64,000 nucleotides of DNA, from positions 1,116,001-1,180,000 of the forward strand of contig NZ_CAJNBJ010000001.1 in NCBI RefSeq assembly GCF_905220995.1. The letters are read 5' to 3'. The notes below the pieces were generated by a model. It ran no database searches, was not told the origin of the DNA, and was given only the letters and a program-made list of their open reading frames with translations. The translations under genes and the position numbers were made by a program. This document shows, in pieces, positions 36,099 to 47,426 of this stretch (its first letter is position 1; every line of letters starts with the position of its first letter). This stretch comes from Nitrospira defluvii. Its GTDB lineage: Bacteria > Nitrospirota > Nitrospiria > Nitrospirales > Nitrospiraceae.

Positions 36099-36657
36099 AC
36101 AACTGCCGCGAATAGACCGCGGTTGCCGCGCTGTCTTTGCCTTTGGGAACCGGTCCGATCCGGCCCTCTTCTTCCTGCTCGTCCAGCTTGTAAAACCCTC
36201 GCACTGATCCTTCGAATCCGTCCCGCACCGCCGGGTCTTCGCCCGTCACATACTTGTGCAGCATCTCGGGCTCCGTCCACCCCTCATCCGTGAAGACGTA
36301 TATCGCGATACGTTGGTAGCGCCCTTTCGGATCATCTCCGGTAGTCGGACGGATTTTCATCGGGCCGAAATTTCGTGTCTCCGCACCGACCTTGCGGAAG
36401 CGTTCGAGCAGGGTTTCGATTTCGGTGTCGCTGGTCCAGGGCGGGACGTGCACCGCCACGATTGAGCCTTCCTGGGAGCCGATGCTGTAGGGAGGAATGG
36501 AACGATCAGGCCGGCTCAGAAACATGCCGCCCCAAATTAACGCAAAGGAGCAGAAGAGCACCCCCAGCGCCATCTTCACCACCGTATCCAGCGGACGCTT
36601 GGCAGGGGGGCCGGCGGGAGCCGCGGCCGGCGGCGGAGTCTGATGATTCATGACCAT
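36043..36657 (-). CDS. Membrane-anchored protein of unknown function
   Basis: A 204-residue protein: Pro/Ala-rich N-terminus, one transmembrane helix (about residues 27-47, VVKMALGVLFCSFALIWGGMF), then a soluble domain with IETLLERFRKVGAETRNFG and a low-complexity C-terminus. I do not recognise the family. It lies 41 bp after gyrA on the same strand. The start may be at 36657 or 36651; neither has a strong ribosome-binding site. Confidence 0.65.
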   Translation of the reverse strand: MVMNHQTPPPAAAPAGPPAKRPLDTVVKMALGVLFCSFALIWGGMFLSRPDRSIPPYSIGSQEGSIVAVHVPPWTSDTEIETLLERFRKVGAETRNFGPMKIRPTTGDDPKGRYQRIAIYVFTDEGWTEPEMLHKYVTGEDPAVRDGFEGSVRGFYKLDEQEEEGRIGPVPKGKDSAATAVYSRQLFKGPAAKSPAVSSPTPAP

Positions 36658-36698
36658 GGTGAAGCGGGCCGCTCGAATTCAAGCGGCTCACGGAGTGA

Positions 36699-39158
36699 TT
36701 ACTCGCCCTCGTCGGGCACCCCTTCTTCGCGTTCGACGAGTCGTACCACCGCAACCACGCGATCCTCATCGCCATCCACGTCGAGCAAGCGAACGCCCTG
36801 GGTATTGCGCCCGATTTCCCGGATGTCGTCGACCTTGCAGCGCAGCACCTTTCCTTGAGCCGCCATCACCATGATCTCATCTTCGCCGCGTACCTGGAGG
36901 AATCCGACCGCAGGCCCGTTCCGTTCCGTGGTTTTGACACTGATGATGCCTTTACCACCTCGGCCCTGCACCCGATACTCATTCACCGGCGTCCGCTTGC
37001 CGTATCCGCCCTCGGTGACGGTCAGAATGGCGGTCGTTGAGTCGGGGGTGATGGTCTCCATGCCGATGACCTCATCACCCGGCTCCAACGTGATCCCGCG
37101 CACCCCGTGAGCCGTCCGTCCCATGGCACGCACATCTTCTTCTTTGAATCGAATGGTAATACCCTGCTTTGTGCCCAGCAGAATTTCGCGCTGACCGTCC
37201 GTGAGGTCCACCCCGATCAGTTTATCACCCTGATCGAGCGAGAGGGCAATGATGCCGCCTTGGCGCGGATTGCTGTAGGCTGACAATTCTGTCTTCTTAA
37301 TCACGCCCTGTTTCGTGCCCATGATCACGAAGCGATCGGTACGGAACTCCTTCACCGGTAACGTCGCCGTGACCTTTTCGTCTTTCGAGAGCGCGAGCAG
37401 ATTGACCAGGGCCTTGCCTTTCGCGGCCCGGCTGGCCTCAGGAATTTCATGCACCTTGAGCCAATAGACTTTTCCCGCATCGGTGAAAAAGAGCAGAGAA
37501 TCGTGCGTGGAGGCCGTGAAGAGGGTTTCGACAAAATCCTCTTCCTTGATACCCATGGCGATCTTGCCTTTGCCGCCGCGGCGCTGGGCTCGATAGAGCG
37601 TGACCGCATTGCGTTTGATGTAGCCGGCATGAGAAATCGTCACGACGACTTCTTCCTCGGCGATCAGGTCTTCGAGCGTCAGTTCGGCTTCCTCCTTGAC
37701 GATCTTGGTACGCCGCTCATCCTGATACTTCTCCTTGATCTCGATCAGTTCATCCTGGATGATCTTCCGCACCAAGGCCTCGCTGCCGAGCACCGAGCGC
37801 AGATACTCGATGGTCTTCAACACCTCGCGATACTCTTCCACGAGCTTGTCGCGCTCGAGCTGGGTGAGTCGCTGCAGCCGCATTTCCAGGATGGCATTGG
37901 CCTGAATCTCAGACAACCGGAACTGTTGCATCAGGCCCGTACGCGCCACATCCGGCGATTGCGACCGGCGAATCAAGGCGATCACGGCATCCAGGTTGTC
38001 GAGCGCGATCTTGAGCCCTTCGAGAATGTGCGCGCGTTCTTCCGCCTTGCGCAGATCGTAGGCGGTACGTCGCACGACGACTTCGCGCCGATGCTCGACA
38101 AAGGCTTCCAGGATCCGCTTCAGGTTGAGCACTTCCGGCCGGTTGTTGACGAGCGCCAGCATGTTCACGCCGAAGGTCGTCTGTAACTGACTGTGCTTAT
38201 ACAAGTTGTTCAGGACCACGAGCGGAATCTCGTTTCGCTTCAACTCGATCACGACCCGGACGCCTTCCCGGTCGGATTCGTCGCGGATATCGGAAATGCC
38301 GGTGACACGGTCTTCCTGCGCCAGATCGGCAATCTTCTCGATCAGCTTCGACTTGTTCACCTGATACGGAATTTCGGTGATGATGAGCCGCTCGCGATCG
38401 GTCCGTTCATCCGTTTCGATCGCAACCTTGGCCCGGACCGTCAGGAGCCCGCGTCCGGTCTCATACGCATCCTTGATGCCGGACGTGCCGTAAATGAAGC
38501 CGGCCGTGGGGAAGTCGGGCCCGGGAATCTTCTTCATCAGCTGCGCGATGGTGACGTCGGGATTCTCCAGCAACAACAGCAACCCCTCGATGACTTCACC
38601 CAGGTTGTGCGTCGGAATGTTGGTCGCATAGCCGACGGCGATTCCGCCCGCACCGTTCACCAGCAGATTTGGCACGCGGGACGGCAGCACCAGCGGCTCC
38701 ACGCGCGACTCGTCGTAGTTGGGCCCGAAGTCGACCGTCTCCTTTTCGATGTCCGCCAACAGCTCTTCGGCCAGCTTCGTCAACCGGGCTTCGGTGTACC
38801 GCATGGCCGCGGCCGCGTCGCCATCCATCGAACCATAGTTGCCCTGGCCGTCCACCAGCATGTAGCGCATGTTGAAGTTCTGCGCCATGCGCACGAGCGT
38901 GTCGTAAATCGCGGAGTCGCCATGGGGATGGTAATTACCCATGATTTCGCCCACGATCTTGGCCGACTTGCGGTAGGGCCGGTTCGAGGCGAGCCCCATC
39001 TCATTCATGCCGTGCAGAATGCGCCGGTGCACCGGCTTCAATCCGTCCCGGACATCAGGCAGCGCACGGCCGACGATCACGCTCATCGCATAATCGAGGT
39101 ACGACGAGCGCATCTCATCTTCGATCGCAATCTGGCCTAAGCGTTCATCTGGCGGCAT
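36699..39158 (-). CDS. gyrA: DNA gyrase subunit A
   Basis: A full-length GyrA of 819 residues. The quinolone-resistance region has the wild-type serine/aspartate pattern (HPHGDSAIYDT), and the catalytic Tyr is expected in AAAAMRYTEARL. The C-terminal beta-pinwheel carries the GyrA box QRRGGKG. With GyrB it introduces negative supercoils. It is separated from gyrB by a 173-bp spacer holding a palindromic repeat. Confidence 0.98.
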   Translation of the reverse strand: MPPDERLGQIAIEDEMRSSYLDYAMSVIVGRALPDVRDGLKPVHRRILHGMNEMGLASNRPYRKSAKIVGEIMGNYHPHGDSAIYDTLVRMAQNFNMRYMLVDGQGNYGSMDGDAAAAMRYTEARLTKLAEELLADIEKETVDFGPNYDESRVEPLVLPSRVPNLLVNGAGGIAVGYATNIPTHNLGEVIEGLLLLLENPDVTIAQLMKKIPGPDFPTAGFIYGTSGIKDAYETGRGLLTVRAKVAIETDERTDRERLIITEIPYQVNKSKLIEKIADLAQEDRVTGISDIRDESDREGVRVVIELKRNEIPLVVLNNLYKHSQLQTTFGVNMLALVNNRPEVLNLKRILEAFVEHRREVVVRRTAYDLRKAEERAHILEGLKIALDNLDAVIALIRRSQSPDVARTGLMQQFRLSEIQANAILEMRLQRLTQLERDKLVEEYREVLKTIEYLRSVLGSEALVRKIIQDELIEIKEKYQDERRTKIVKEEAELTLEDLIAEEEVVVTISHAGYIKRNAVTLYRAQRRGGKGKIAMGIKEEDFVETLFTASTHDSLLFFTDAGKVYWLKVHEIPEASRAAKGKALVNLLALSKDEKVTATLPVKEFRTDRFVIMGTKQGVIKKTELSAYSNPRQGGIIALSLDQGDKLIGVDLTDGQREILLGTKQGITIRFKEEDVRAMGRTAHGVRGITLEPGDEVIGMETITPDSTTAILTVTEGGYGKRTPVNEYRVQGRGGKGIISVKTTERNGPAVGFLQVRGEDEIMVMAAQGKVLRCKVDDIREIGRNTQGVRLLDVDGDEDRVVAVVRLVEREEGVPDEGE

Positions 39159-39171
39159 CTACCCTCCACCG

Positions 39172-39295
39172 AATGCTGAAAAATGGTCCCTGGCTTCGTT
39201 CTCGGCTCGAGAGGTCCTCAACGTACCCCGGAGGGTACGCCTCCGGTCCTCTCTCGCCTACGGCCTTGCCGGAGAGCCATTTTGAGCATCCGCCG
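39172..39295. repeat. Imperfect palindromic repeat in the gyrA-gyrB spacer
   Basis: Outer ends GCTGAAAAATGG and CCATTTTGAGC are inverted copies. The core CGAGAGGTCCTCAACGTACC is mirrored by GGGTACGCCTCCGGTCCTCTC around position 39235. Segments GGCAAGGCCGTAGGCGAG and GGATGCTCAAAATGG (minus strand) match parts of the 31010-31327 element. No coding capacity. It could form a long hairpin between the two gyrase messages. Confidence 0.6.
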
Positions 39296-39331
39296 AATCA
39301 ACAAAAAATTCTTCGTTTCCCAGCGGATTTC

Positions 39332-41806
<2,475 letters not shown>

Positions 41807-41819
41807 TCAGCTCCTTGGT

Positions 41820-41895
41820 CGATGTTTTCAGTCTTCAGCCATCAGCTTCAGCCTGGGGCGATCCGCTGATCGCTGCACGCTGACTGCTGATCGCT
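41820..41895. repeat. Short CTGA-rich repeats between gyrB and dnaN
   Basis: The spacer contains GCTGATCGCT twice plus variants such as TCTTCAGCC/CAGCTTCAGCC and CTGACTGCTGATC. It looks like slipped simple-sequence DNA. Confidence 0.4.
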
Positions 41896-41898
41896 CGT

Positions 41899-43029
41899 TC
41901 AGATCTTGATCGGCATCACGACGCATTTGAATCCGGGACTTTCAGGCTCCTGAATCAGACAGGGGCTCAAGGCCGTATCCATTTGCAGCGACACCGATTC
42001 TCCATCCATGACGCTTAATGCGTCCAAGAGGTAGCGGGCGTTGAAGCCGGTATGGAGCACCTCGCCCTCGTACTGCGCCGCCAATTCTTCCGTCGCTTCA
42101 CCATAGTCCGGGTTGCTGGAGAACAGCGTCATGCCGCCCGGGGCAAACGAGAGTTTCACGGCATTGGCTTTGTCTTTCGACAGCACCGACACCCGGCGCA
42201 AGGCGCTTTCCAACAAGCCTCGATTCACCACAATCCGCTTGCCGCTTTCCTTCGGCACCACCTGTTGATAGTTCGGATAGTTCCCTTCCATGAGTCGGGA
42301 GGTGAGCAGCAGCCCGCTTTTCCGGAAGATCATGAGGTTCTTGGTGAACCCGATCAGCGGCTCCTCGTCACCGCCTTCCTCGAGGAGGCGCCGCATTTCG
42401 TGAGCGGCTTTCTTGGGAATGATCGCCTTGATGTCCTGCGTCAACGGCTTCGCGTTCGGGCCGCCGACCTCACGCTCCGCGACGGCCAACCGGTGGCCGT
42501 CGGTACCGACCAGGCGCAACAGCGTGGTCTTTTTGTCGGTCGTCGTGAGGCTGACGAGCAGACCGTTCAGAATGTACCGCGCGTCGTTGTCACCGGCGGC
42601 AAACAGCGTCTTCCGGATCAATTCCAACAATCCCGCACCGGCCAGCGGCGTCAACCCCTCGCGCTCGATGGAAGGCAATGCCGGATAGTCGCTGCTCGGC
42701 AGGCCGACGACCTTGAACTGACTCTTACCGGACTGGATCGTGGTCCAATTGTTGTCCCCCGAGGTCAGTTCGATCTCGCCGCTCGGCAATTCCTTGATGA
42801 TCTCGTACAACTTGCGCGCAGAAATGGTCACGCCCCCGGCCTCCAACACGGAGGCCTTGTAGAGCCCGCGCATACCGAGTTCTAAATCGGTTGCTACGAT
42901 TTCCGCACCGTCATGCTTGGCTTCCAACAGAATATTCGAGAGGATGGGCATGGTGTTCCGCTTTTCGACGACACCCTGCACCCGCTGCAGGCCCGTCAAG
43001 AGTTCCTCTCGTCCGATGCGTACCTTCAT
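41899..43029 (-). CDS. dnaN: DNA polymerase III subunit beta (sliding clamp)
   Basis: A 376-residue beta clamp with three repeated domains. The N-terminus is MKVRIGREELLTGLQRVQGVVEKRNTMPILSN-like, the middle has GTDGHRLAV, and the C-terminus ends VVMPIKI. It tethers polymerase III to DNA. It follows dnaA by 23 bp on the same strand, the classic origin arrangement. Confidence 0.98.
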   Translation of the reverse strand: MKVRIGREELLTGLQRVQGVVEKRNTMPILSNILLEAKHDGAEIVATDLELGMRGLYKASVLEAGGVTISARKLYEIIKELPSGEIELTSGDNNWTTIQSGKSQFKVVGLPSSDYPALPSIEREGLTPLAGAGLLELIRKTLFAAGDNDARYILNGLLVSLTTTDKKTTLLRLVGTDGHRLAVAEREVGGPNAKPLTQDIKAIIPKKAAHEMRRLLEEGGDEEPLIGFTKNLMIFRKSGLLLTSRLMEGNYPNYQQVVPKESGKRIVVNRGLLESALRRVSVLSKDKANAVKLSFAPGGMTLFSSNPDYGEATEELAAQYEGEVLHTGFNARYLLDALSVMDGESVSLQMDTALSPCLIQEPESPGFKCVVMPIKI

Positions 43030-43052
43030 GGTCGATCCCCCTCAGAGCGCGT

Positions 43053-44396
43053 TCACGCTCTCAAAATCTGTTCTTTCAGGCCTTCCAGCGTGGTGTGCAA
43101 GGCACTGTCGGCTTCCTTCGCCTTGCTGATCTGCCGGCAGGCGTGAATGATCGTGGTGTGATCCTTCCCCCCGAACTGACGGCCGATCTCGGGAAATGAC
43201 GCGTCGGTCAGCTCCCGGCAGAGGTACATGGCGATCTGACGGGGATGGACCAGGGTCTTACTTCGGCGGCGCGATTTCAGATCGGCAATCTTCAGGTGGT
43301 ACTTCGCCCCCACCGCTTCCTGGATGTCTTCGATCGAGACGATCTTCTTCTTGTCGCCGATGAGATCACGCAACACGTTCTTGGCCATCTCCAGCGTGAT
43401 CGCTTGTCCCGTGAGCGAGGAATAGGCCCCGACCCGCACGAGGGACCCCTCCAGTTCACGGATGTTGTTCTTCATCGTCGTGGCGAGAAAATGAATCACC
43501 TCTTCGGGCAGCGCGATGCGTTCATCCTCGGACTTCTTGCGCAAGATGGCGATACGTGTCTCGACATCCGGCGGCTGCAGATCGGCAATGAGACCCCATT
43601 CGAACCGGGAACGAAGCCGCTCCTCGATATCGGGCATATCTTTCGGAAAACGGTCGCTCGACAAGACGATCTGCTTCCTGGCCTCGTAGAGCGTGTTGAA
43701 GGTATGAAAGAATTCTTCCTGCGTCCGTTCCTTGCCCGCCAAGAACTGAATATCGTCGATCATCAGCATGTCGACGTTGCGGTAGCGTTTGCGCAGGTCG
43801 ATCATTTTGTCGTACCGGATTGAATTGATCACTTCGTTCGTAAACTGTTCCGTGGTCAGGTAGGCGATACGCAGATCGCTCCGTTCAGCCAGGTAGTTCC
43901 CGATCGCATTCAATAAATGCGTCTTCCCCAGTCCCACTCCGCCATAGAGAAACAGCGGGTTGTAGGCCTTGGCCGGCTGTTCCGCCACCGCCATGCAGGC
44001 CGCATGGGCGAACTGGTTCCCGGCCCCGACGACGAAACTCTTGAACGTGTACTTCGGATTGAGCTGAATACCGCGCTTCGATCGGGACGCCACAAAGCCA
44101 CGCCCACCCGCATCGTGAGAGGACGCCTCCTGCTGGACAGGAGCGGACGTCTGCTTATTATTAATGACAAAAGAGACGTCCATGCGACCGCCGCCCTGTG
44201 CCGCCGAGACGGCCTCTGCCAACAGGTCGTGATAATGCTCGCCAAGCCACTCGCCGAAAAACTTATTCGGCACAGCAAGGTAGGCCGTCGTATCTTCAAC
44301 CCGATCCAGGACGACCGGTGTAAACCAGGTCTCATAGACCTGCTTCGGCACCTTCTCCTGAATATAGACAAGGGCGTCATCCCACATCTGATTCAT
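43053..44396 (-). CDS. dnaA: Chromosomal replication initiator DnaA
   Basis: A 447-residue DnaA. Domain I is at residues 1-80, domain III has Walker A GGVGLGKTHLL and Walker B MLMIDDIQFL, and the domain IV signature is HTTIIHACRQISK (DNA-binding). It opens the adjacent origin and regulates its own gene; DnaA boxes lie within 60 bp upstream of its start. Confidence 0.98.
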   Translation of the reverse strand: MNQMWDDALVYIQEKVPKQVYETWFTPVVLDRVEDTTAYLAVPNKFFGEWLGEHYHDLLAEAVSAAQGGGRMDVSFVINNKQTSAPVQQEASSHDAGGRGFVASRSKRGIQLNPKYTFKSFVVGAGNQFAHAACMAVAEQPAKAYNPLFLYGGVGLGKTHLLNAIGNYLAERSDLRIAYLTTEQFTNEVINSIRYDKMIDLRKRYRNVDMLMIDDIQFLAGKERTQEEFFHTFNTLYEARKQIVLSSDRFPKDMPDIEERLRSRFEWGLIADLQPPDVETRIAILRKKSEDERIALPEEVIHFLATTMKNNIRELEGSLVRVGAYSSLTGQAITLEMAKNVLRDLIGDKKKIVSIEDIQEAVGAKYHLKIADLKSRRRSKTLVHPRQIAMYLCRELTDASFPEIGRQFGGKDHTTIIHACRQISKAKEADSALHTTLEGLKEQILRA

Positions 44397-44744
44397 CGTA
44401 GTATTTCAATAGCTTATAAATGTTCACAGGCTTATCAACAGGTGTGGATAATATCGCGGGATGCCCCTGTTTTCCTGGTCTCGCGCGGTGCCTCTCTACC
44501 CGGTTCCTGTGGACATCCTAATCCTATTTCGACCGTCGGTAGATCTCCTACACAGTCCCCCTCACCTTATCCCACAACACACCCTGCCTTATACACCATC
44601 TCATCAACATGGGCTAGGTTCTTCCATCGCCAACAATGACGCACCTCTTCACCGCCATCCACAGAACTCACAGTACCTACTCCTACTCCGACGGCTACGG
44701 ATTTTCTCTTTCTAGAGAAGAGAGATAAGAGAAGAGTCGTCAGG
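44397..44744. other. oriC: Origin of replication (oriC) between dnaA and the tusB-like gene
   Basis: A 348-bp gene-free, locally AT-richer region. DnaA boxes: perfect TGTGGATAA (44443-44451, minus-strand TTATCCACA) and TTATCAACA (44432-44440). Weaker matches: TGTGGACAT (44508-44516), TTATCCCAC (44567-44575), TTATACACC (44589-44597) and CCATCCACA (44655-44663). An A/T-purine stretch (TTTCTCTTTCTAGAGAAGAG) at about 44702-44725 could be the unwinding region or a terminator for the leftward tus genes. Position beside dnaA supports oriC. Confidence 0.8.
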
Positions 44745-45017
44745 TCATAACACAATGGTTGTCTCATGCTCAGCAATTAAGGTCACGAGATCGCGATAGG
44801 AAATGACAGACTTCGAACCAGGGCTCCCTGACGTCTCCGATTCCGGTGAAAGCACATACACAGGACCGGGAAAGGATGGTGTCGAACCCACCGCCAGTTC
44901 GAGAAGGACCAGGGATGCAGTACCGGCCGCGTGAGTGTCCTCCGGCGAAGGCAACAGCGATTGGCTGGGATCCTGAATCGGTTGCCGAAGCAGATATAAG
45001 GTCTTTCGAGTGGTCAT
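44745..45017 (-). CDS. DsrH/TusB-like sulfur-relay protein
   Basis: A 90-residue protein starting MTTRKTLYLLRQPI and ending ISYRDLVTLIAEHETTIVL, the pattern of DsrH/TusB (small subunit of the DsrEFH/TusBCD hexamer). With the two upstream genes (DsrF-like, DsrE-like; gaps of 15 and 16 bp) it would form a sulfur-carrier complex. The middle is divergent, so the assignment rests partly on gene order. Confidence 0.6.
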   Translation of the reverse strand: MTTRKTLYLLRQPIQDPSQSLLPSPEDTHAAGTASLVLLELAVGSTPSFPGPVYVLSPESETSGSPGSKSVISYRDLVTLIAEHETTIVL

Positions 45018-45032
45018 CTCATCTCACCCTGA

Positions 45033-45389
45033 TTAAAAGACCAAGACGCGATCGGCTGCCGTCATGGCTTGCCGTGCCGATTCCAAGGTCCCGTCCGTGA
45101 CGGCAAATCCGTCCAGCAGCGCCGGTTGTGGCCCTGGGTCCTGCACGAGGAGAAAGGGAATTTGGAGGTGCTCGAATGAGGGGAGGTATTTTTCGAGGAT
45201 GTCGAGATCGACGATCTCCTCCGTGTCCTCGGCTAAGAGCAGAACAGCCGACCCCATGAGCACGACGGTAATAGGATTTTCTCCGGCGGCCAAACCCAAT
45301 GCGATGCGAAGTGCCTCAACCGGTAGGGCGGAGGTGCGAGGGTCTTGGCGGATGATCAACACGATGGAAGCAGTCGCGGCCACAGTCAT
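45033..45389 (-). CDS. DsrF/TusC-like sulfur-relay protein
   Basis: A 118-residue protein with the DsrE/F fold pattern: SIVLIIRQDP..., ALRIALGLAAGENPITVVLMGSAVLLL, then ADRVLVF at the end. It is middle of the three-gene set and likely the DsrF/TusC-type structural subunit. No conserved catalytic cysteine is visible, as is usual for this subunit. Confidence 0.68.
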   Translation of the reverse strand: MTVAATASIVLIIRQDPRTSALPVEALRIALGLAAGENPITVVLMGSAVLLLAEDTEEIVDLDILEKYLPSFEHLQIPFLLVQDPGPQPALLDGFAVTDGTLESARQAMTAADRVLVF

Positions 45390-45405
45390 GTCCTTAGGAG
45401 CATTG

Positions 45406-45726
45406 TCAGGTGAAGGCTAGGAAACGGTCGCAGCCGTTGACGATATTGGAAAGCACCACCAAACCACAGAGGGAAATCCTGGAATCCAGCTGATCCGTGG
45501 AGACCCCATGTTGCTGACAGCCGTAGGCACAGACGAACAACTTCATGCCGCGCCCGACAAGGTCGGCATACCGGGGGTCACGAAGGTTCTTCACCCCCTC
45601 GTCGATGCAATAGAGGTACACATCATGGCCTTGGGCGATGGCTTCGGATGACAACCGGGCGACCGTCTCCACACTGGGGTGGGACGGGGCTGTGGATAAA
45701 AGGATCCCGACCTTCTTGGCGCTCAT
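45406..45726 (-). CDS. DsrE/TusD-like sulfurtransferase subunit
   Basis: A 106-residue DsrE-family protein: VGILLSTAPSHPSVETVARLSSEAIAQGHDV, YLYCIDEGV, and Cys66/Cys70 in LFVCAYGCQQHG, the region of the persulfide-carrying cysteine. First of the three tus/dsr-like genes. No dsrC/tusE partner is in the window, so sulfur trafficking or tRNA thiolation is inference. Confidence 0.72.
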   Translation of the reverse strand: MSAKKVGILLSTAPSHPSVETVARLSSEAIAQGHDVYLYCIDEGVKNLRDPRYADLVGRGMKLFVCAYGCQQHGVSTDQLDSRISLCGLVVLSNIVNGCDRFLAFT

Positions 45727-45823
45727 ACGACGTCGTCTGTGGAAAAAGTTTAGGAGTGCTTAATAATCAATGGTTTGAATATACCGAAATGCAAGCGGAG
45801 CGTACGAATTTTGGGAAGGAAAG

Positions 45824-47104
45824 TCAACTAGAAAAAGGGGTGGATACGCTGGTGAGGAGTCGGCTCTGCAGGGAGGAAACCAGTTCTCGAATAGGGAAAT
45901 CCTCCTGTGCTTTCGTCTGCATATTGCGGAGGGTGGCGATGCCCTTGTCGATTTCGTCGTCACCAAGGAGGATGGTATAGAGAGCTCCAAGACGATCCGC
46001 CTGACGCAAATGGGCCTTTAATGACGCAGAGCGGAAGTCCATATCTGCTGGAACCCCAGCCCGGCGCAGTTCGTCAAGCAGCGAGAATCCCGCATCAGCG
46101 CCTTTCGTGCCAAACGCAGCTACGTAAACCCTTGGGGTGGAAGGGATCACGACGGCCTCCGGCAACATCAACGCGATCCGCTCAAGACCGACAGCAAACC
46201 CAACCGCCGGGACGGCCGCACCGCCGAGTTGTTCGACAAGGCCGTCATATCGCCCACCGGCGCCGACGGCATTCTGCGCACCTAGATGTGAACAGGTGAC
46301 TTCAAAGGCCGTGAGGCAATAATAATCGAGACCGCGGACCAGACGAGGGTTCATGTGAAAAGGAATGCCTATAGCCTGCAGGCCGGCCGTGACCCGTTCA
46401 AAGTGGTCACGCGCCGCCGGCGAAAGGGAATCGGCGAGGCGGGGCGCATCCTCCGTGGCAGTCCGGCAATCCGGGACCTTACAGTCCAGCATGCGCAGGG
46501 GATTCGCTTCGATCCGGCGCTGACAGTTCGCGCAGAGATGTTGTTCCACACCCTTCAGAAACGCGACGAGCACAGGTTTGTACCGCGCCCGATCGTCCGT
46601 ATAGCCGAGGTTATTGATTTCCAAGGTGAGCCCGGGTAGCGACAGATCGGACAACAGACGCCAGAGAAGAGACATGACTTCGACATCGGCGCGCGGGTCC
46701 GCCACACCAAAGGACTCCACCCCGAACTGGTGAAACTGCCGGAGACGACCGGCTTGGGGGCGCTCGTGGCGGAACATAGGACCGGCGTAACAGTATTTCT
46801 GCGGCCTGGGATCGGCGGCGCGATTATGTTCGATGAACGCGCGCACCGTGCCGGCCGTCCCTTCCGGGCGGAGGGTCAGGGAGGACCCATCCCGATCGGC
46901 GAAGGTGTACATCTCCTTTTCGACGATGTCGGTAGTCGCGCCGATGCTCCGCGCAAACAACGTTGTGGTTTCGAAGATCGGGACACGGATCTCCTGAAAC
47001 CCGTAGCGGAGTGCCCAACGCCTGGCGGTCTCCTCGATGAACCGCCAGCGTGGAGACTCTTCCGGCAGGAGATCCTTCACACCTTTAATCGCTTTAATCA
47101 TCAC
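45824..47104 (-). CDS. hisS: Histidyl-tRNA synthetase
   Basis: A 426-residue class II synthetase. Motif 1 region is RWALRYGFQEIRVPIFE, motif 2 is TLRPEGTAGTVRAF and YAGPMFRHERPQAGRLRQFHQ, and the histidine-specific motifs are LVRGLDYYC and GGRYDGLVEQLGG. The C-terminal anticodon-binding domain is complete. A good sigma-70 promoter lies 30-60 bp upstream. Confidence 0.97.
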   Translation of the reverse strand: MMIKAIKGVKDLLPEESPRWRFIEETARRWALRYGFQEIRVPIFETTTLFARSIGATTDIVEKEMYTFADRDGSSLTLRPEGTAGTVRAFIEHNRAADPRPQKYCYAGPMFRHERPQAGRLRQFHQFGVESFGVADPRADVEVMSLLWRLLSDLSLPGLTLEINNLGYTDDRARYKPVLVAFLKGVEQHLCANCQRRIEANPLRMLDCKVPDCRTATEDAPRLADSLSPAARDHFERVTAGLQAIGIPFHMNPRLVRGLDYYCLTAFEVTCSHLGAQNAVGAGGRYDGLVEQLGGAAVPAVGFAVGLERIALMLPEAVVIPSTPRVYVAAFGTKGADAGFSLLDELRRAGVPADMDFRSASLKAHLRQADRLGALYTILLGDDEIDKGIATLRNMQTKAQEDFPIRELVSSLQSRLLTSVSTPFSS

Positions 47105-47426
47105 GCTGGTGGCCTGTTTCCGGTCGTTTGTGCGGGACTATAACGGCGGGATTACGGGCAAGTCAACGCAATCTGTCGTTATGCGGCGGACCCTCGTACC
47201 TGTCATGGTCGGCATAGGTCATGCGCTCCGGCGCGAGGCGAACCGGAGTCGCAGCCCCTGCAGGGCTACCTCGCGGAACGGTGCGGCCATTCCTGGGGAA
47301 TGTCCCCAAGGTTGCACCCAGTTCGCCGCGGAGGTATAGTGCCGAGCTTGTAAAAAATTCGGCGGTTCATTGTGCCTTCTTCGTAATGCTCGATCACCCA
47401 AGTGCCGTGCCCAACGTGGGATATTT
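47105..47426. other. Divergent intergenic region hisS/thyX
   Basis: 322 bp. It holds the hisS promoter (47137-47166) and a small hairpin TGGGGA-ATG-TCCCCA near 47296. The thyX-proximal part is AT-richer but has no clear consensus promoter. No supported gene. Confidence 0.5.
47137..47166 (-). promoter_or_regulatory. Sigma-70 promoter of hisS
   Basis: Minus strand TTGACT (47166-47161), 18-bp spacer, TATAGT (47142-47137). The leader to the hisS start is about 25 bases. Confidence 0.65.
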
